Below are positions 25,911 through 35,388 of a DNA stretch of 39,982 nt, piece after piece. Source of the DNA: Gemmatimonadota bacterium (GTDB lineage: Bacteria; Gemmatimonadota; Gemmatimonadetes; Longimicrobiales; Gaopeijiaceae); NCBI GenBank assembly GCA_022561145.1, contig JADFRS010000014.1:1-39982 (forward strand). The letters are read 5' to 3'. A program made the position numbers and the translations under genes. The notes under the pieces were generated by a model, which did not search any database, was not told where the DNA came from, and was given only the letters and a program-made list of their open reading frames with translations. Each line of letters opens with the position of its first letter. Position 1 is the first letter of the stretch.

Positions 25911-26983
25911 CCAGACGCATCCTGGTCGCCATGTCGGGTGGCGTCGACTCTTCGGTCGCGGCCGCCTTGCTCGTCGAGCAGGGCTACGACGTGGTGGGTG
26001 TAACCATGAAGACGTTCTGCTACTCGGAGAAGGCAGGTCCCTCTAAAACGTGCTGTGGCCTCGATGGAATCATGGACGCCCAGCGGGTGGCACGGACGCT
26101 GGGTATACCCCATTACGTGTTCGACGTGGAGGAGGCCTTCACGAGGGACGTCATTGACGACTTCGTGGAAGAGTACGCAAACGGTCGAACGCCGAATCCC
26201 TGTGTACGGTGCAACTCCAACACGAAGTTCAAGGACCTGTTGGCTCGCGGCCGTGCGCTGGGCTGCGACGGCATCGCCTCGGGACACTACGTGCGGATCG
26301 AGCACGAGAACGGGGCATCTGCCCTCTTCAGGGGGGCCGACCACAACAAGGACCAATCCTACTTCCTGTGGGGCCTCCCCGGCGACATGCTACCGCTTTT
26401 GCGATTCCCCCTCGGCGACCTGACGAAATCCCAAGTACGGAGCCGTGCGCACGAACTGGGCCTGGCGACCGCGGACAAGCCGGAGTCGCAGGAAATCTGC
26501 TTCGTGCCTACGGGCCACTACCGCGACTTACTTCAAAAGCGACTCGCCCCAACCCACCCGGCGCTCGAGCCCGGTCCGATCGTGGACCTGAGCGGCCGTG
26601 TGCTGGGGCAACACAACGGCTACGCGGGCTACACCATCGGCCAACGCAAGCGCCTGGGTGGTGGTTTTTCCGAGCCGATGTTCGTGGTCGCCGTTCACGC
26701 CGATACCCGTGAGGTAGTGGTCGGCCCTAGCGATGCCTGCTTCTCCGACGGGGTCGATGTGGGCGAGTTGAACTGGCACGGGGCTGCGCCGGGAGAAGGC
26801 CGCGAGATCCAGGTGCAGATCCGGTATCGTGCCAAACCGGTGAGTGCAACGGTGGTAGGGTGCGGTGCTCCGCTTCGATTGATGTTCGCGGAGCCGCAAC
26901 GGGCCGTGACACCAGGTCAGTCGGCGGTGGTCTATGAGCGTGACCGTCTCTTGGGGGGAGGAAGAATCCTCGTCAGTGTCTGA
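25907..26983 (+). CDS. mnmA: tRNA-uridine 2-sulfurtransferase MnmA
   Basis: 358 residues, standard length. The PP-loop is [16 protein letters not shown] near residues 5-20. The two catalytic cysteines are in [12 protein letters not shown] and in [24 protein letters not shown] and [13 protein letters not shown] are also diagnostic. The enzyme adenylates U34 of Lys, Glu and Gln tRNAs and inserts sulfur at C2. It starts inside the stop of the cysteine desulfurase gene (ATGA). The last 11 bases are shared with the 3' end of dnaJ on the other strand, so there is no room for a terminator between the two genes. Confidence 0.96.
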   Translation: MTRRILVAMSGGVDSSVAAALLVEQGYDVVGVTMKTFCYSEKAGPSKTCCGLDGIMDAQRVARTLGIPHYVFDVEEAFTRDVIDDFVEEYANGRTPNPCVRCNSNTKFKDLLARGRALGCDGIASGHYVRIEHENGASALFRGADHNKDQSYFLWGLPGDMLPLLRFPLGDLTKSQVRSRAHELGLATADKPESQEICFVPTGHYRDLLQKRLAPTHPALEPGPIVDLSGRVLGQHNGYAGYTIGQRKRLGGGFSEPMFVVAVHADTREVVVGPSDACFSDGVDVGELNWHGAAPGEGREIQVQIRYRAKPVSATVVGCGAPLRLMFAEPQRAVTPGQSAVVYERDRLLGGGRILVSV

Positions 26984-28085
26984 GCCCTGAGGCGGTACCG
27001 AACTCTTCCATCATCTTCTGCTCTTCCTCGCTCAGCTTGTCGGGGATGGTCACCTCCACTTCGACGTATTGATCCCCCATACGGCCGTTACGACGCACAC
27101 CCTGGCCGCGGATCCTGAACTTCGTGCCGCTTTGGGTTCCGGGTGGCACCTTCAGATGCACCTTCTTCCCACCCACCGTATTGACAGCCATGGTCGAACC
27201 CAGGGTCGCCTGGACGATGTTGATCGGGACCGTAACGTGGATGTCGAGACCCTTCCGGCGGAAGAAGGCGTGTGGCTTGACCTTGAACGTGATGAGAAGG
27301 TCGCCTGGCATTCCTCCGGCGCTTCCCCGCTCACCCTGGCCTGACAGGCGGACCTTCGAGCCGCTATCGACTCCGGCAGGAACACTCACCTGAATCCTCC
27401 GGGTCTGCCGAATGGTCCCGCTACCCTTGCATGACTTACATAGCTCCTTGGGCACCTCGCCCCGGCCAAAACACGCCGGGCACGGACGGTTCACTGCGAA
27501 TCCGCCCTGGCCGAAGCTTACCGTGCCGGAGCCCTTGCACTCCTCGCAGCGGCTCATGTCCGTGCCGCGGGCCGCGCCGGACCCGTCGCAGGTGGCGCAT
27601 TCCTCGGTGATGGACACGTCGATGGAGATCTTGCCGCCCTTGACCGCCGTCTTGAACGGGATCTCGACGACGTATTCGACATTGTCGCCCTTTGCCGGAG
27701 TCTTTTTTTTCTTCCCGGGCTCCGGTTTCTTCCCACGGTCGAAGATCGAGGAAAAAATGTCGCCCAGGCCGCCGAGGTCGGAGAGATCCTCGAAGGAGAA
27801 GCCCCCAGCCCTTGGCGGTCGCGATCCATCCGACGACGGCCGGCGGCCGAAGCCTAGTGACGCGAAGCGACGCATGTGGTCGTACTTCTTGCGCTTCTCC
27901 GGATCGGAGAGCAGGCCGTAAGCCTCACCGATCTCCTTGAAGCGATCCGCGGCCTTGGGGTTCCCCGGGTTTTTGTCCGGATGGTACTCCTTGGCGAGTT
28001 TCCGGTAGGCCTTCTTGAGGTCGTTCTGTGAGACCGACTCGGATACACCGAGAACCTTGTAGAAATCCTTCGTCGGGGTGGCCAT
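26973..28085 (-). CDS. dnaJ: Chaperone DnaJ
   Basis: 370 residues. The J domain has HPD in [20 protein letters not shown] (near residues 30-49). Instead of a classic Gly/Phe region there is a short linker with [18 protein letters not shown] and a lysine run ([10 protein letters not shown]). The zinc region has all four CxxCxGxG repeats: [24 protein letters not shown] and CKSCKGSG. The C-terminal substrate-binding domains follow. It stimulates DnaK and hands it substrates. The start overlaps the grpE stop (TGATG), so the two are coupled; dnaK is not in the window. Confidence 0.95.
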   Translation of the reverse strand: MATPTKDFYKVLGVSESVSQNDLKKAYRKLAKEYHPDKNPGNPKAADRFKEIGEAYGLLSDPEKRKKYDHMRRFASLGFGRRPSSDGSRPPRAGGFSFEDLSDLGGLGDIFSSIFDRGKKPEPGKKKKTPAKGDNVEYVVEIPFKTAVKGGKISIDVSITEECATCDGSGAARGTDMSRCEECKGSGTVSFGQGGFAVNRPCPACFGRGEVPKELCKSCKGSGTIRQTRRIQVSVPAGVDSGSKVRLSGQGERGSAGGMPGDLLITFKVKPHAFFRRKGLDIHVTVPINIVQATLGSTMAVNTVGGKKVHLKVPPGTQSGTKFRIRGQGVRRNGRMGDQYVEVEVTIPDKLSEEEQKMMEEFGTASGLRH

Positions 28086-28753
28086 CAGCCGGACTTCTTC
28101 ACACTCACGCCGGCAGGACGCACGAGGTGCCCCTTCAGCATATATCCCTTCTGCATCACATCCTGTACGATGTCGTCTTCTTCCTCCGACTCGGCCGGAA
28201 CCCGCATCATGGCCGCCATGGTATTCGGGTCGAACTTCTCTCCGGCCGGATCCAGCACCTCGACACCGGCAGCCTCGAGGGCCTGGTGGAACTTACGCTC
28301 CACCAGATCCACTCCCTCCACCAGGGCCTCCACCGTCGTGGTGTCCGCCTGCCATGAGCCCACACGCTGCAGGTCGTCCAGAGCGTCTACGAACTGGCGC
28401 ACCATGTCCGCCTGAGCTCGAGCCCACATGTCCAACCGCTCGGTTTCCACACGGCGTTTGTAGTTGGTGAACTCGGCGGCAAGACGGAGATGTCGATCGT
28501 TGAGTTCGTCGAACTCCTCCTGGAGGTCGGGTATCGGCTCCGCGCCGTCAGCCTCCTCCGTCGCTCCCTCCCCATCCTTACCGGAAGCCGCTGATCCACC
28601 CGTACCAGCGTCATCCCTGTCGGCTACGAGTTCCGGCGTGGCAGCCCCAGGATCGACGGCGGCCGGTTCTTCGATCTCGGCAGCGCCCGCCATAAGGTCG
28701 GTGTTCTCAGCCTCGATCACCTCGTCCGTTGATGGCTTGGTCTTTTTCGTCAT
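28085..28753 (-). CDS. grpE: Nucleotide exchange factor GrpE
   Basis: 222 residues from ATG 28753. The first 90 residues are acidic and low-complexity. The long helix follows ([20 protein letters not shown], then [10 protein letters not shown]), with the DnaK-contacting beta domain after it ([14 protein letters not shown] and [21 protein letters not shown]). GGGGA precedes the chosen ATG. A TTG at 28792 in frame is an unlikely alternative. GrpE releases ADP from DnaK. It is followed by dnaJ with a one-base overlap. I saw no CIRCE-type inverted repeat upstream. Confidence 0.95.
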   Translation of the reverse strand: MTKKTKPSTDEVIEAENTDLMAGAAEIEEPAAVDPGAATPELVADRDDAGTGGSAASGKDGEGATEEADGAEPIPDLQEEFDELNDRHLRLAAEFTNYKRRVETERLDMWARAQADMVRQFVDALDDLQRVGSWQADTTTVEALVEGVDLVERKFHQALEAAGVEVLDPAGEKFDPNTMAAMMRVPAESEEEDDIVQDVMQKGYMLKGHLVRPAGVSVKKSG

Positions 28754-28824
28754 CCGTCCCCGAGCGCTCAATTCGATTGATTCACCGTTCAACCAGCAAA
28801 TGTATTCATATGAGAGACCGTTTC

Positions 28825-29655
28825 CTACCGTACGAGCTCTCGGTCGATCCAGTCGCCGGCCGCTAGAAATACGTCGCCCCGCTCGGGCTCGTTGTGAGGT
28901 TCGTGGAGGAGCCCCGGTAACGGTACCACTGTCACCCTGCCATCCTGGATCGTTTCCGCAAACGCCATCGTGACGGAAGGCATCACCAGCGGATCATCCT
29001 GAGGCACCAGAAACAACCCCGGCGTGTCGAACAGGTGCGCATTCGCCAGGGCCGCCTTCTGCTCCTCCAGCACGACATGGTAAAGACGCGGAGAGATTCG
29101 ATCGTGCACCAATCGATCCTCTCTGTAGGCCTGGAGTCGTTCGGCATCGCGCATGAGCGCCTCGGGCACCGTTCCCGTCGACAGGGCAAGCCACGGTGCG
29201 ACTCTGTCGAGTATACGTGCCAGGAGGCGCTTCCATCCTGGCACAGGCGCTCGCGTGGCCAGCCAAGGCGACGTAATCACAGCTCCCCGCACATCGCCAG
29301 GGTTGCCTTGCAGGTATCGAATCACGAGGAGCCCGCCCATCGATTGACCCCAAAGGAACACAGGTATCCCCGAGCTCACGGAGCGAGCCTCCTGAATGGC
29401 CCGTCCCAGGTCCTCGCGAAGCTGGCCGAAGGAACGGGCGTGTCCGCGGATCCCCTGCGAGCGACCGTGCCCCCGCTGATCGAACCCGAAAACGGTGAAC
29501 CCTCGCGCCACCAACGACTCGGCCACCAGATGGTAGCGCCCGGAGTGATCGCCGAGGCCGTGGACGATCACCACCAGGGCGACGGCTTCCTCGGCCTTCC
29601 ACAGACGCCATGCCAGCCGTTTGGCACCCACGCCCTCGAAGGTGCCTTCGGTCAT
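28825..29655 (-). CDS. Alpha/beta hydrolase (monoacylglycerol lipase-like)
   Basis: 276 residues. The alpha/beta hydrolase fold of the monoglyceride lipase / lysophospholipase type is shown by VIVHGLGDHSGRY (oxyanion region), FGFDQRGHGRSQG and the nucleophile elbow GQSMGG. The acid is probably in VPQDDPLV and the catalytic histidine in LLHEPHNE. There is no signal peptide, so it is cytoplasmic. It starts four bases after the cinA stop, at ATG 29655. The frame is open upstream inside cinA, but that part has no family match. The substrate is unknown. Confidence 0.88.
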   Translation of the reverse strand: MTEGTFEGVGAKRLAWRLWKAEEAVALVVIVHGLGDHSGRYHLVAESLVARGFTVFGFDQRGHGRSQGIRGHARSFGQLREDLGRAIQEARSVSSGIPVFLWGQSMGGLLVIRYLQGNPGDVRGAVITSPWLATRAPVPGWKRLLARILDRVAPWLALSTGTVPEALMRDAERLQAYREDRLVHDRISPRLYHVVLEEQKAALANAHLFDTPGLFLVPQDDPLVMPSVTMAFAETIQDGRVTVVPLPGLLHEPHNEPERGDVFLAAGDWIDRELVR

Positions 29656-29659
29656 GGAG

Positions 29660-30925
29660 TCATCCGGCCTCCAACATCCGAAGCAAGAGGGCCATCGTAG
29701 CCTGAGCCGCCCTCTCGCGTACTCCGGCACGATCCCCCCCGAAGCGTTCCCGGCGCACTTCGCAGCGGCCGCCCAAATAAGCTGCGAAACATACCGTGCC
29801 TACCGGCTTCTGGGCGGAATGTCCGCCCGGCCCCGCGATACCGGTCACGCCCAGACCCGCATCCGCACCCATGGTCTGCGCGACGCCGCGCGCCATGGCG
29901 GCCACTACCTGCTCCGAAACGGCGCCGTGAGCCTCAATGTCCTCCCTGGACACACCCAATGCGTCTGTCTTGATGCGATCAGCGTAGGCCACCAACCCTC
30001 CCACGAAGTACTCGGAGGCGCCGGGAAGATCGGTCAACCGTTTCGCGATCAAACCACCCGTACAGCTCTCGGCCACCGCCACCGTCCGCGATGCGGCCAC
30101 CAGGGCCCTGCCGAGCGCATCCGCCATGTCACGCCGGTCGGAGTGGTACCGATACTCCCTCACCACCGGCTCCAGCGCTACCTCGATCGAATCCAACCAA
30201 CGGGCCGCCTCGGCGCTGTCGACTCCCCGGGCCGTGAGCCGGAGTTCCACCCCACCCAGCCCGGGCAGGTAGGCCAGGGCGACCGGACCCATGTCCTCGG
30301 GCAGGACCGACTCGACCATCTCCGCGAGAACCGACTCCGGAACTCCCGACGTTTGAATGTGGCGATGGTGGAGAGGGCGGAGCCGCCCGGCAAAGCGCCG
30401 CGCCAAAAGGGGCACCACCTGTTCCTCAACAAGACGAATCAGCTCACCCGGCACGCCCGGAAGGAGGATCACCAGAGATCCCTCGACCTCCACCGCCTGC
30501 CCTGGCGCTGTGCCCAGTGAGTTCGGCAGGATTCGTGCGCCCTCCAGAACCTGTGCTTGGGACACGTTTCGCTCCGGTAGCACTTCATAGCCACGGGCTC
30601 GAAAGCGATCTTCGAGTCCGGCCAAGAGGTCTCCATCCACCCGAAGAGACGCACCCGTCACTTCAGCCAGGGCCTGGCGGGTGCAATCATCCGGAGTGGG
30701 CCCAAGACCTCCCGTGACCAGCACGACCTCGGCTGAAGCGGCGGCCTTCACCACCGCCGCGGCGATGTGGGCCTTGGCATCCGAGATCGTCCAACCGCAA
30801 CAAACGGGCACCCCGAGATCCGCTAGCCGGCGTCCGAGCCAAGCGCTATTGGTATCGACCGTGTCGCCAAGGAGAAGCTCGTCGCCGATCGCGACGATGG
30901 CCGCCTTCGGGACGGAGGCTGCCAA
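29660..30925 (-). CDS. cinA: CinA-family nicotinamide mononucleotide deamidase
   Basis: 421 residues, full length. The N-terminal MoaB/MogA-like domain (1-170) has AIVAIGDELLLGDTVDTNSA and VTGGLGPTPDD. A middle domain follows. The C-terminal CinA domain has AESCTGGLIAKRLTDLPGAS and GLGVTGIAGPGG, the NMN deamidase site. CinA recycles NMN to nicotinate mononucleotide, and in some bacteria is coexpressed with recA in competence. The start is TTG at 30925, three bases after the pgsA stop. Confidence 0.94.
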   Translation of the reverse strand: MAASVPKAAIVAIGDELLLGDTVDTNSAWLGRRLADLGVPVCCGWTISDAKAHIAAAVVKAAASAEVVLVTGGLGPTPDDCTRQALAEVTGASLRVDGDLLAGLEDRFRARGYEVLPERNVSQAQVLEGARILPNSLGTAPGQAVEVEGSLVILLPGVPGELIRLVEEQVVPLLARRFAGRLRPLHHRHIQTSGVPESVLAEMVESVLPEDMGPVALAYLPGLGGVELRLTARGVDSAEAARWLDSIEVALEPVVREYRYHSDRRDMADALGRALVAASRTVAVAESCTGGLIAKRLTDLPGASEYFVGGLVAYADRIKTDALGVSREDIEAHGAVSEQVVAAMARGVAQTMGADAGLGVTGIAGPGGHSAQKPVGTVCFAAYLGGRCEVRRERFGGDRAGVRERAAQATMALLLRMLEAG

Positions 30926-30928
30926 GGA

Positions 30929-31573
30929 TCAGTCCCGCACGCCGATGAGCGCGCGGTAGCTCCAAAAGTAGTCGATCATCGAGTACACGGTCAGGATGAT
31001 CGCCATGCTCAGGGTCAGCCCGATCCAGGTCGCATGTACGGCCGTGAATGCCCGCCAAGGCACCGAGTTCCAACCGACATCACGCGCCAAGCTCTGGATG
31101 GGATACCAGAACAGCAAGCCGCCCGAGAACAGGTTCTGCACGAGGGTCTTGTACTTGCCCGACGTGCCAGCCGCAATCACGACCTCCCGCCTCACGGCCC
31201 ACTGCCGAAACAGTGTCACCACGACTTCCCGTCCCAGCACTACGATCATGACCCAGAGAGGAAGCACAGTCCACCATGGGATCATCCCGGCCGACCCCGG
31301 CCTGTGCGAGATGATGTAGAACGGCACTAAAGTTGAGGCCAGCAGCAGCTTGTCGGCCAACGGGTCGAGCAGCTTACCGACGTCCGTAACCAGGCTATGT
31401 TTTCGGGCAACATAGCCGTCCCAGAGATCACTGAATGCCGCAGCGAGAAAGAGCACGAACGCGGCGATCTGGGAACCGAACGTCGGTGCGAGCGCCAGGA
31501 GAAAGATTGCCGGGCAAGCAGCAATCCTGCCGATGGTGATGGCGTTGGGGAGGTTGAGGTGGCTCCCGGCCAT
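30929..31573 (-). CDS. pgsA: CDP-diacylglycerol--glycerol-3-phosphate 3-phosphatidyltransferase
   Basis: 214 residues, an inner-membrane protein with four to six helices. The CDP-alcohol phosphotransferase motif D-x2-DG-x2-AR-x8-G-x3-D-x3-D is complete: DLWDGYVARKHS, then DVGKLLDPLADK (residues about 48-74). The N-terminus LNLPNAITIGRI is typical of PgsA. It makes phosphatidylglycerol phosphate, the committed step to phosphatidylglycerol. It follows mglA by 11 bases and precedes cinA by three, a common pgsA-cinA pairing. Confidence 0.94.
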   Translation of the reverse strand: MAGSHLNLPNAITIGRIAACPAIFLLALAPTFGSQIAAFVLFLAAAFSDLWDGYVARKHSLVTDVGKLLDPLADKLLLASTLVPFYIISHRPGSAGMIPWWTVLPLWVMIVVLGREVVVTLFRQWAVRREVVIAAGTSGKYKTLVQNLFSGGLLFWYPIQSLARDVGWNSVPWRAFTAVHATWIGLTLSMAIILTVYSMIDYFWSYRALIGVRD

Positions 31574-31584
31574 AGCCTAAGGCC

Positions 31585-32163
31585 TCAGTTAAGCGCCTGG
31601 ACAACCAACTTGCTCACCGAGCCGAGCGTCTCGAACACCCCTTTGCCCTCGATCGCAACACCCTCAAAATCGGACACGCCGGCCGGATTGAGCTGCGCCC
31701 TGAGCTCATCGACCGTCATCGCGTTCGACAGATCTCGTTTGTTGTACTGGATTGCGAAGGGGATCTGTGTGAGGTCGTAGCCGTAGGATTCCAGGTTCTC
31801 GTAGAGGTTGTGCATGGCCTCTACGTTAGCCTCCATCCGTTCAGCCTGCGAATCGGCGACGAAGATCACGCCGTCGACCCCTTTTAGGATGAGTTTCCTA
31901 CTAGCGTTGTAATACACCTGTCCGGGAACGGTGTACAGATGAAAGCGGGTCTTGAATCCCCTTACCTCACCCAGGTCGATAGGAAGGAAGTCGAAAAACA
32001 GCGTCCGTTCGGTCTCTGTGGCCAGCGAGATCATCTTCCCCTTCGTGTCCGGATTCACCCGCGAGTAGATATACTCCAAGTTGGTGGTCTTGCCACCCAG
32101 TCCGGTACCGTAATAGACGATCTTGCAGTTGATCTCCCGGCTGGCGTAGTTGATCATCGACAT
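31585..32163 (-). CDS. mglA: MglA-type Ras-like GTPase
   Basis: 192 residues. The P-loop [17 protein letters not shown] is near residues 17-33. The third GTPase motif is YTVPGQVYY rather than DTAGQ, the variation known for MglA. The base-recognition motif is NKRD. MglA sets cell polarity and drives gliding or pilus positioning in Myxococcus, with MglB as its activating protein. No roadblock-domain MglB gene is in the window. MglA-like proteins also occur in many non-motile bacteria, where their job is unclear. The gap upstream (32164-32355) has no gene and may hold its promoter; I saw no convincing hexamers. Confidence 0.92.
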   Translation of the reverse strand: MSMINYASREINCKIVYYGTGLGGKTTNLEYIYSRVNPDTKGKMISLATETERTLFFDFLPIDLGEVRGFKTRFHLYTVPGQVYYNASRKLILKGVDGVIFVADSQAERMEANVEAMHNLYENLESYGYDLTQIPFAIQYNKRDLSNAMTVDELRAQLNPAGVSDFEGVAIEGKGVFETLGSVSKLVVQALN

Positions 32164-32355
32164 GATCGGTCAGGCTCCTACCCCGGGGGCCCTACGGACC
32201 GGACTATGAGAACCATCTGTCACGATCTCTTGCACTCTCCTTTTCGGCTTGGGCACAGCATTCGACCGCTTACGGTGAGCGGCCGCGGTCATCGGAGTCC
32301 TCATTCCCCGGAGGATTCGGAACCTAAGGTCGGTGCGTCGGTGAAGATAGGCAAG

Positions 32356-32646
32356 TTAGCTAGTGCGCGCTGCGTCCTGTTCCATCCGACCAATGATGAC
32401 GGCCGCCCGATTCCGCAAACTCCTACGGGACTCCCAGGCGACGAAGTCCTTCAGGAGGTTGATATTGTCCACGCTGGCGTCAGCGCGAGCCATATGCCCG
32501 AGTGCGGCGAGCCGCCGAATGAAGCGGGGGCTGAACAGATCCCTGCTGTGGCGGGCCATCTGATCCCGTATCACCAACGCGGCTACCGCCCCGGCCGCTG
32601 CAGCAGCGAGCATCGCAAGCGAGGTTCGCCGCAATCTGTCGTCCAT
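32356..32646 (-). CDS. Small single-pass membrane protein, unknown
   Basis: 96 residues. One hydrophobic segment, LAMLAAAAAGAVAALVI (about residues 10-26), is followed by a basic, helical tail (RDQMARHSRDLFSPRFIRRL). I recognise no family. ATG 32646 lies four bases after the recR stop, so it is translated with recR. The tail probably faces the cytoplasm by the positive-inside rule, since the short N-terminus is also basic the orientation is not certain. Confidence 0.65.
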   Translation of the reverse strand: MDDRLRRTSLAMLAAAAAGAVAALVIRDQMARHSRDLFSPRFIRRLAALGHMARADASVDNINLLKDFVAWESRRSLRNRAAVIIGRMEQDAARTS

Positions 32647-32650
32647 GGGG

Positions 32651-33238
32651 CTACATCTCCCGACGACCCGCCAATGCTTCGGCGATCGTCGTACCGTCGA
32701 CGTATTCCAGGTCACTCCCTACGGGAATGCCGCGGGCGAGCCGGGTGACTTTGATCCCGAGAGGACGTATGGTATTCTCGAGGTATACTGCGGTCGCTTC
32801 CCCCTCCACCGATGCGTTGGTCGCCACGATGACCTCGCTTACGGCATCGGAGCCCACTCGCTCGAGCAGATGCGGAATGCTCAACTCTTCAGGACCCACT
32901 CCGTCGAGAGGAGACAGCCTCCCCCCCAAGACGTGAAACACGCCTTTGAACTGACCCGTCCTCTCAATGGCACCGACATCGTATGCCTCCTCTACCACGC
33001 AGAGCAGAGAGGTGTCGCGGCCGGGATTCGAGCAGATCTCGCACAGGTCGGTCTCGGCGAAGTTCCCACAGCGCTCGCACGGTCGGATGGTCTCGGCTAC
33101 TTCACGAATGGAACCGGACAGGCGAAGGGCCTCTTCCTTGGGGCGCTTCATCAGGTGGAAGACTAGGCGAATAGCGGTCTTTCGCCCAATTCCTGGGAGC
33201 CGGGCGAAATCCTCCGCCAGCCGATCGATGGCCGACAT
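32651..33238 (-). CDS. recR: Recombination protein RecR
   Basis: 195 residues. The N-terminal helix-hairpin-helix has LARLPGIGRKTA-like residues (FARLPGIGRKTAIRLVFHLM). The zinc finger is CERCGNFAETDLCEIC (near 54-69). The TOPRIM domain has LCVVEEAYDVGAIERTG, and the C-terminus has RLARGIPVGSDLEYVDGTTI. RecR loads with RecO (and RecF) to place RecA at gaps. The order dnaX-ybaB-recR is conserved across bacteria. It starts 20 bases after ybaB. Confidence 0.97.
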   Translation of the reverse strand: MSAIDRLAEDFARLPGIGRKTAIRLVFHLMKRPKEEALRLSGSIREVAETIRPCERCGNFAETDLCEICSNPGRDTSLLCVVEEAYDVGAIERTGQFKGVFHVLGGRLSPLDGVGPEELSIPHLLERVGSDAVSEVIVATNASVEGEATAVYLENTIRPLGIKVTRLARGIPVGSDLEYVDGTTIAEALAGRREM

Positions 33239-33258
33239 GCTGGTCGCTGACGCAGCCG

Positions 33259-33576
33259 TCAGAAGAGTCCGGGAAGCTGCATCGGGAGCCCGCCGGTCGC
33301 CTTCTTCATCTCCTCTTCGTACAGGACGCGCGCCTTGTTTTGCGCCTCGCCCACCGCCGCCAGGACCAGGTCCTCGAGCATCTCCACGTCACGCGGGTCG
33401 ACGACCGTGGGGTCGATGACGACCTTGGTCACCCCGCCCTTCCCGTCGACCGTTGCGGTGACCATGCCACCGCCGGATGACGCGGAGATTTCCTCGCCGT
33501 CGAGCCGTTCTTGCAGCTTCACCATCTTCTCCTGCAACTGCTGTCCCAGGCGCATCAACTGCTGCATATCAGTCAT
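33259..33576 (-). CDS. ybaB: YbaB/EbfC-family nucleoid-associated protein
   Basis: 105 residues. MQQLMRLGQQLQEKMVKLQE at the N-terminus, then SASSGGGMVTATVDGKGGVT and IDPTVVDPRDVEMLEDLVL, are the family landmarks. It is a small dimeric DNA-binding protein found between dnaX and recR in most bacteria. The C-terminal tail GLPMQLPGLF is also typical. AAGGA lies nine bases before the ATG. Confidence 0.95.
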   Translation of the reverse strand: MTDMQQLMRLGQQLQEKMVKLQERLDGEEISASSGGGMVTATVDGKGGVTKVVIDPTVVDPRDVEMLEDLVLAAVGEAQNKARVLYEEEMKKATGGLPMQLPGLF

Positions 33577-33609
33577 CCTAATAAATCCTTGGCAGACACT
33601 GTCTTAGGT

Positions 33610-35340
33610 TCACTCCAGGAGTTCGAGATCGAGTTCTTTTACCGCCTTCTCCAAGAGCGGTTCCCGCCGCATCAGCGCCTTCAACCGATCAGAACGTACC
33701 GTACCGGGACTGATGCGTCCGGCCGCCTGCCCGGGCGTGCCGCCCGCCTCCTTCACCACGACGTCGATCGGGCGGCCCAAGAGCTCACCCAAAGCTGCGG
33801 AAAGCCGGCGGCGGGCCGCCGGGCCACTCAGGCGCTCGAAGCCCGGTCCGGCCGGCAGTTGGATCACGACCGAACCGTCATCCGACTCGCTTACCTGGGC
33901 CGCCCTCAAGAACGGCCCCATGCCTGGCGGAACCGCTACGCCGGTATCCAGAATCTTCTCCCAAGCCCCCGCCACTGACTCGCCCTTTGGATTTTCCGAT
34001 TCCGGCACCGGCTCGGCAATCGATTCCGGTTCTATAGCGATCTTCGGTTCCTCGTCCGCCACCGATGTAGCGTGTGCGTGATCCGGCTCAGACTGGCCCG
34101 GCTGCTCCGGCTCCGACGGCCCTTCCGCCTCTGGTGGCGGGGGTTGTCGCGGTGCCGCCGACCGTCTCGGAGGGTCCCCTCCGGTAGGCTGCGGCGCGCC
34201 CCCGAGGCCGCGGATCAAGTCCTCGAGTGCGACCGTACTGTCTAGGTAACTGAGCCGCAACAGCAGCATCTCGAGCAGCATCTGGGGATTCTGGCTACGG
34301 CGGAGACTCCCGTCGCTCTCGAGGTCGGTAGCCATCGCAAGCATCCGTACGAGATCGCCCGGCCGGAAGGCGGTGGCGCGCTCGGCAAAAGCCTCCGTCC
34401 TGGTTCCTGCGATCTCCACCCCATCACCCGCGAGTGCCAACCGCAGAAGCAGGCGAAGGGTCTCGACGAGTCCACGGTAGAACTCGACCAGGTCGTACCC
34501 CTCGTCCAGCAGGCCCTCAACGAATCCGAAAACATCACCACGCGCTCCCTCGAGGATCAGATCGAGAAGCTCCAGGTATCGCTCCTCGTCGACGAGCCCG
34601 AGCACCCTCCGCACGGACTCCTGGGTCACATCGCCGCCGGTCAGCGAGAGCACCTGGTCCAGCAATGAGAGCGCGTCGCGCATACCGCCGTCCGCCTTCT
34701 TGGCGATGACCTCGAGGGCTCCTTCGGCCGCCTGAGCGTCTTCCAGCGCGAGAATGTTGCGAAGGCGCCCGATGATCTCCGCGGTGCCGATACGGCGAAA
34801 GTCGAAGCGTTGGCACCGTGAGAGAATAGGTGCCGCGACCTGTTGGATCTTCTGCGGCTCCGTGGTAGCGAAGATGAAAATGACGTGAGGGGGGGGCTCT
34901 TCGAGGATTTTCAGAAGCGCGTTCCAGGCCTCCTTGGTCAGCATGTGCGCTTCGTCGACGATGTAGACCTTGAAACGGCCCTCCTCAGACGGCGCGTACA
35001 TTGCCCTTTCCCGAAGATTTCTGGCGTCGTCTACACCGCGATTCGAAGCCGCGTCGATCTCGACGACATCCAGAGCCGTATGGCCCCCCCAAATCCGCGA
35101 GCAGCTATCGCACTCGCCGCATGGTTCACCCTCATCCGTGCGCTCTGGACAGTTCAAAGCCATCGCCAGAACACGGGCCAGCGTCGTTTTTCCAACGCCC
35201 CGGGGTCCGCAAAAGAGGTAAGCGTGACCGACTCGGTCAGTGCTCACAGCCCGCCGGAGGGTCTCGGAAACGTGCTCCTGAGTGGCCACATCCGAGAAGG
35301 TGCGAGGCCGGTATTTTCTGGCTAAGGCGATGTGGGCCAA
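33610..35340 (-). CDS. dnaX: DNA polymerase III subunits gamma and tau
   Basis: 576 residues. The clamp-loader AAA+ module has LARKYRPRTFSDVATQEHV at the N-terminus, Walker A GPRGVGKTT (near 45-53), a zinc module with CGECDSC, the DEAH box in VYIVDEAHML, and SRC in ILSRCQRF. A clamp-loader domain III follows. A Pro/Glu-rich linker (about 380-470) leads to a C-terminal tau-like domain. It loads the sliding clamp and couples the polymerases. The start is TTG at 35340. An in-frame TAG lies eight codons upstream and no ATG or GTG is available. There is no clear ribosome binding site. The SRP RNA is encoded just upstream. Confidence 0.95.
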   Translation of the reverse strand: MAHIALARKYRPRTFSDVATQEHVSETLRRAVSTDRVGHAYLFCGPRGVGKTTLARVLAMALNCPERTDEGEPCGECDSCSRIWGGHTALDVVEIDAASNRGVDDARNLRERAMYAPSEEGRFKVYIVDEAHMLTKEAWNALLKILEEPPPHVIFIFATTEPQKIQQVAAPILSRCQRFDFRRIGTAEIIGRLRNILALEDAQAAEGALEVIAKKADGGMRDALSLLDQVLSLTGGDVTQESVRRVLGLVDEERYLELLDLILEGARGDVFGFVEGLLDEGYDLVEFYRGLVETLRLLLRLALAGDGVEIAGTRTEAFAERATAFRPGDLVRMLAMATDLESDGSLRRSQNPQMLLEMLLLRLSYLDSTVALEDLIRGLGGAPQPTGGDPPRRSAAPRQPPPPEAEGPSEPEQPGQSEPDHAHATSVADEEPKIAIEPESIAEPVPESENPKGESVAGAWEKILDTGVAVPPGMGPFLRAAQVSESDDGSVVIQLPAGPGFERLSGPAARRRLSAALGELLGRPIDVVVKEAGGTPGQAAGRISPGTVRSDRLKALMRREPLLEKAVKELDLELLE

Positions 35341-35388
35341 GGGCTTGTAGCTGGCGTGGTCCTATAAAGGGACGAGGGACGGCACCAA

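Noticed and set aside
27703-27710. Run of eight A (minus strand) in dnaJ as a possible programmed frameshift
   Set aside because: The frame before and after the run gives an intact DnaJ with all four zinc motifs, so no shift is needed; slippage cannot be judged from sequence.
32164-32355. Hidden gene or RNA before mglA
   Set aside because: Only short, weak inverted repeats are present (for example CCGCT/AGCGG near 32267-32283) and no open frame with a ribosome binding site.
33610-35340. Programmed frameshift in dnaX making a short gamma form
   Set aside because: I did not find an A-AAA-AAG type slippery site with a following hairpin; the protein reads as a single tau-length frame.
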